DNA of 64,000 bases from Herbaspirillum sp. DW155 (GTDB taxonomy: Bacteria > Pseudomonadota > Gammaproteobacteria > Burkholderiales > Burkholderiaceae_D). The translations under genes and the position numbers were made by a program. The notes under the pieces were generated by a model. That model was not told the DNA's origin. It did no database searches and was given only the letters and a program-made list of their open reading frames with translations. The stretch lies in NCBI RefSeq assembly GCF_037076565.1, contig NZ_AP029028.1, positions 1,612,001-1,676,000 on the forward strand, written 5' to 3'. Position 1 is the first letter of the stretch, and each line of letters opens with the position of its first letter. Positions 62,815-64,000 of the stretch are shown here, piece by piece.

Positions 62815-64000
62815 TCAGTCAGCAACAGGATACTGCTCCCGCATCACCCGCTTGTTAAGCTTCCCGACACTGGTCCGGGCCAACTCAGGAACAAACCGCA
62901 CCCGATCCGGCACCCCGTAACGAGAAATAATCCCCGCATCAGCCGCCGCCCGCACATGCACCCGAATATCCTCCTCGCTAACCTCGCCAGCCTCCTTCTT
63001 CAGCACAACAAGCGCCACAGGCCGCTCTCCCCATTTCGCATCCTTCACCCCGATGACCGCCGTCTCCGCCACCGCCGGATGCCGCGCAATGATGTCCTCG
63101 ATCTGCAGCGAAGATACCCACTCGCCCCCCGTCTTGATGACATCCTTGATCCGGTCCGTCACCTGCAGATAGCCCTCGCCATCCAGATGCCCGATATCCT
63201 GCGTATGCAACCACCCACCTCGCCACAATTCTTCCGAAGCTTCAGGTTGATGCAGGTACCCCTGGGTTAACCAGGGCGCGCGCACCACCACTTCCCCGGT
63301 GCTCTTGCCATCGCGCGGGCAATCATTCATATCGCCATCCACCGTGCGCAAGGCCACCAGCGGCAAGGGCCGCCCGGTCTTCACGCGCAGACTGGCTTCG
63401 CGCTCGCCGCCCAGTTCCTCCGTCGGCACCTGTGCCAGCGTCAGCACCGGACAAGTCTCCGACATCCCATACCCGGTGAACACATCAATCCCCCGATCAC
63501 GCGCCATCTTCGCCAGACTGCCCGTCATCGCCGAGCCGCCGATGATCATCTTCCAGCCCGACAAATCCGCATCGCGCGCCTGCTCCGACGTCAGCACCAT
63601 CTGCAGAATGGTCGGCACGCAATGCGAAAACGTCACCTTCTCCTCGCGGATCAGCCTGCAAATGGTGTCCGGTACATAGCGCCCCGGATAGACCTGCTTG
63701 ACCCCTGCCATCGTCGCCACATAGGGCAGACCCCAGGCGTGGACATGGAACATCGGCGTCAAGGGCATGTAGACGTCATCCCGGTGCAGACGCCCCTGCT
63801 GCGGTGCCAGTGCCAGCCCGGCCGTGGTGGCCAGCGTGTGCAGCACCAGTTGCCGGTGGCTGAAATAAACCCCCTTGGGCAAGCCTGTGGTGCCGGTCGT
63901 GTAGAACGTGGTGGCGCGGGCGTTTTCGTCGAAGTCGGGGAAGTCGTAATGGTCGGCGGCTGCGGCCAGCAAGGCTTCGTATTCCCCCGCAAAGCCCGGA
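62815..64000 (-). CDS. AMP-forming acyl-CoA synthetase, N-terminus beyond window (partial)
   Basis: At least 394 C-terminal codons; the frame is open through the right edge (PGFAGEYEALLAAAADHYD). ANL-family motifs are complete: P-loop FYTTGTTGLPKGVYFSH, TPMFHVHAWGLPY, GYGMSETCPVLTLAQV, WLHTQDIGHLDGEGYLQVTD and the C-terminal lysine in RTSVGKLNKRVMREQ. Pattern fits medium/long-chain fatty acyl-CoA ligases. It activates a carboxylate with ATP and CoA; the substrate is unknown. Confidence 0.9.
   Translation of the reverse strand, partial: PGFAGEYEALLAAAADHYDFPDFDENARATTFYTTGTTGLPKGVYFSHRQLVLHTLATTAGLALAPQQGRLHRDDVYMPLTPMFHVHAWGLPYVATMAGVKQVYPGRYVPDTICRLIREEKVTFSHCVPTILQMVLTSEQARDADLSGWKMIIGGSAMTGSLAKMARDRGIDVFTGYGMSETCPVLTLAQVPTEELGGEREASLRVKTGRPLPLVALRTVDGDMNDCPRDGKSTGEVVVRAPWLTQGYLHQPEASEELWRGGWLHTQDIGHLDGEGYLQVTDRIKDVIKTGGEWVSSLQIEDIIARHPAVAETAVIGVKDAKWGERPVALVVLKKEAGEVSEEDIRVHVRAAADAGIISRYGVPDRVRFVPELARTSVGKLNKRVMREQYPVAD

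Overview
The window looks like chromosomal DNA from a high-GC betaproteobacterium of the order Burkholderiales. The closest fit I can suggest from gene content is the Herbaspirillum / Oxalobacteraceae group: dense GC-rich coding, TamA/TamB, a class I fumarase next to murI, many diguanylate cyclases, a type VI secretion cassette, and a sulfur-oriented transport and monooxygenase cluster. The genus is an inference; no rRNA or other phylogenetic marker was compared.

Layout. Positions 1-9.3 kb hold the start of a membrane diguanylate cyclase, the tamA-tamB outer-membrane assembly operon, ferredoxin-NADP reductase and a NarL-type response regulator. tRNA-His, murI, class I fumarase, a YqhA-type membrane protein and acetyl-CoA synthetase follow (9.4-15.2 kb). 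At 15.36 kb lies tRNA-Ser(GGA); an imperfect copy of its 3' end recurs at 18.4 kb. Between the two copies sits a minus-strand type VI effector cassette: PAAR protein, DUF4123 adaptor carrying an in-frame stop, small co-chaperone-like protein, Tox-REase-5 toxin and Imm52-type immunity protein. 18.5-25.7 kb holds a GH28 pectinase, another Cache-GGDEF protein, a MarR/VOC divergent pair with two matching operators, and a regulator-GGDEF pair whose regulator is frameshifted at an A9 tract. An IS1182-family element (25.9-27.5 kb), cheY and a chemoreceptor follow.

From 31.5 to 49.6 kb the theme appears to be sulfur and solute uptake: two paralogous family 3 solute-binding proteins (one split in its signal peptide by a 268-bp MITE), a cysteine desulfurase, a LysR regulator, a tightly overlapped run of flavin monooxygenase, oligopeptide-type ABC transporter, thioesterase-like enzyme, two AhpD/CMD proteins and an orphan lipoyl carrier (GcvH-like), then a luciferase-like monooxygenase and serine acetyltransferase. 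A sulfonate-type binding protein lies a little further on. 50-64 kb adds a ClC channel, an ABC-ATPase/TOPRIM pair that may be a defence module, a Tat-exported phosphoesterase, bactofilin, purU and an acyl-CoA ligase cut by the window end.

The most unusual non-coding feature is a roughly 0.86-kb nested palindrome present twice (47.77-48.63 kb and 61.07-62.79 kb). Its two arms have changed together between copies. The second copy is interrupted by an IS5/IS427-type element whose terminal repeats match those of the MITE, so the window holds both a likely parent element and a likely non-autonomous derivative.
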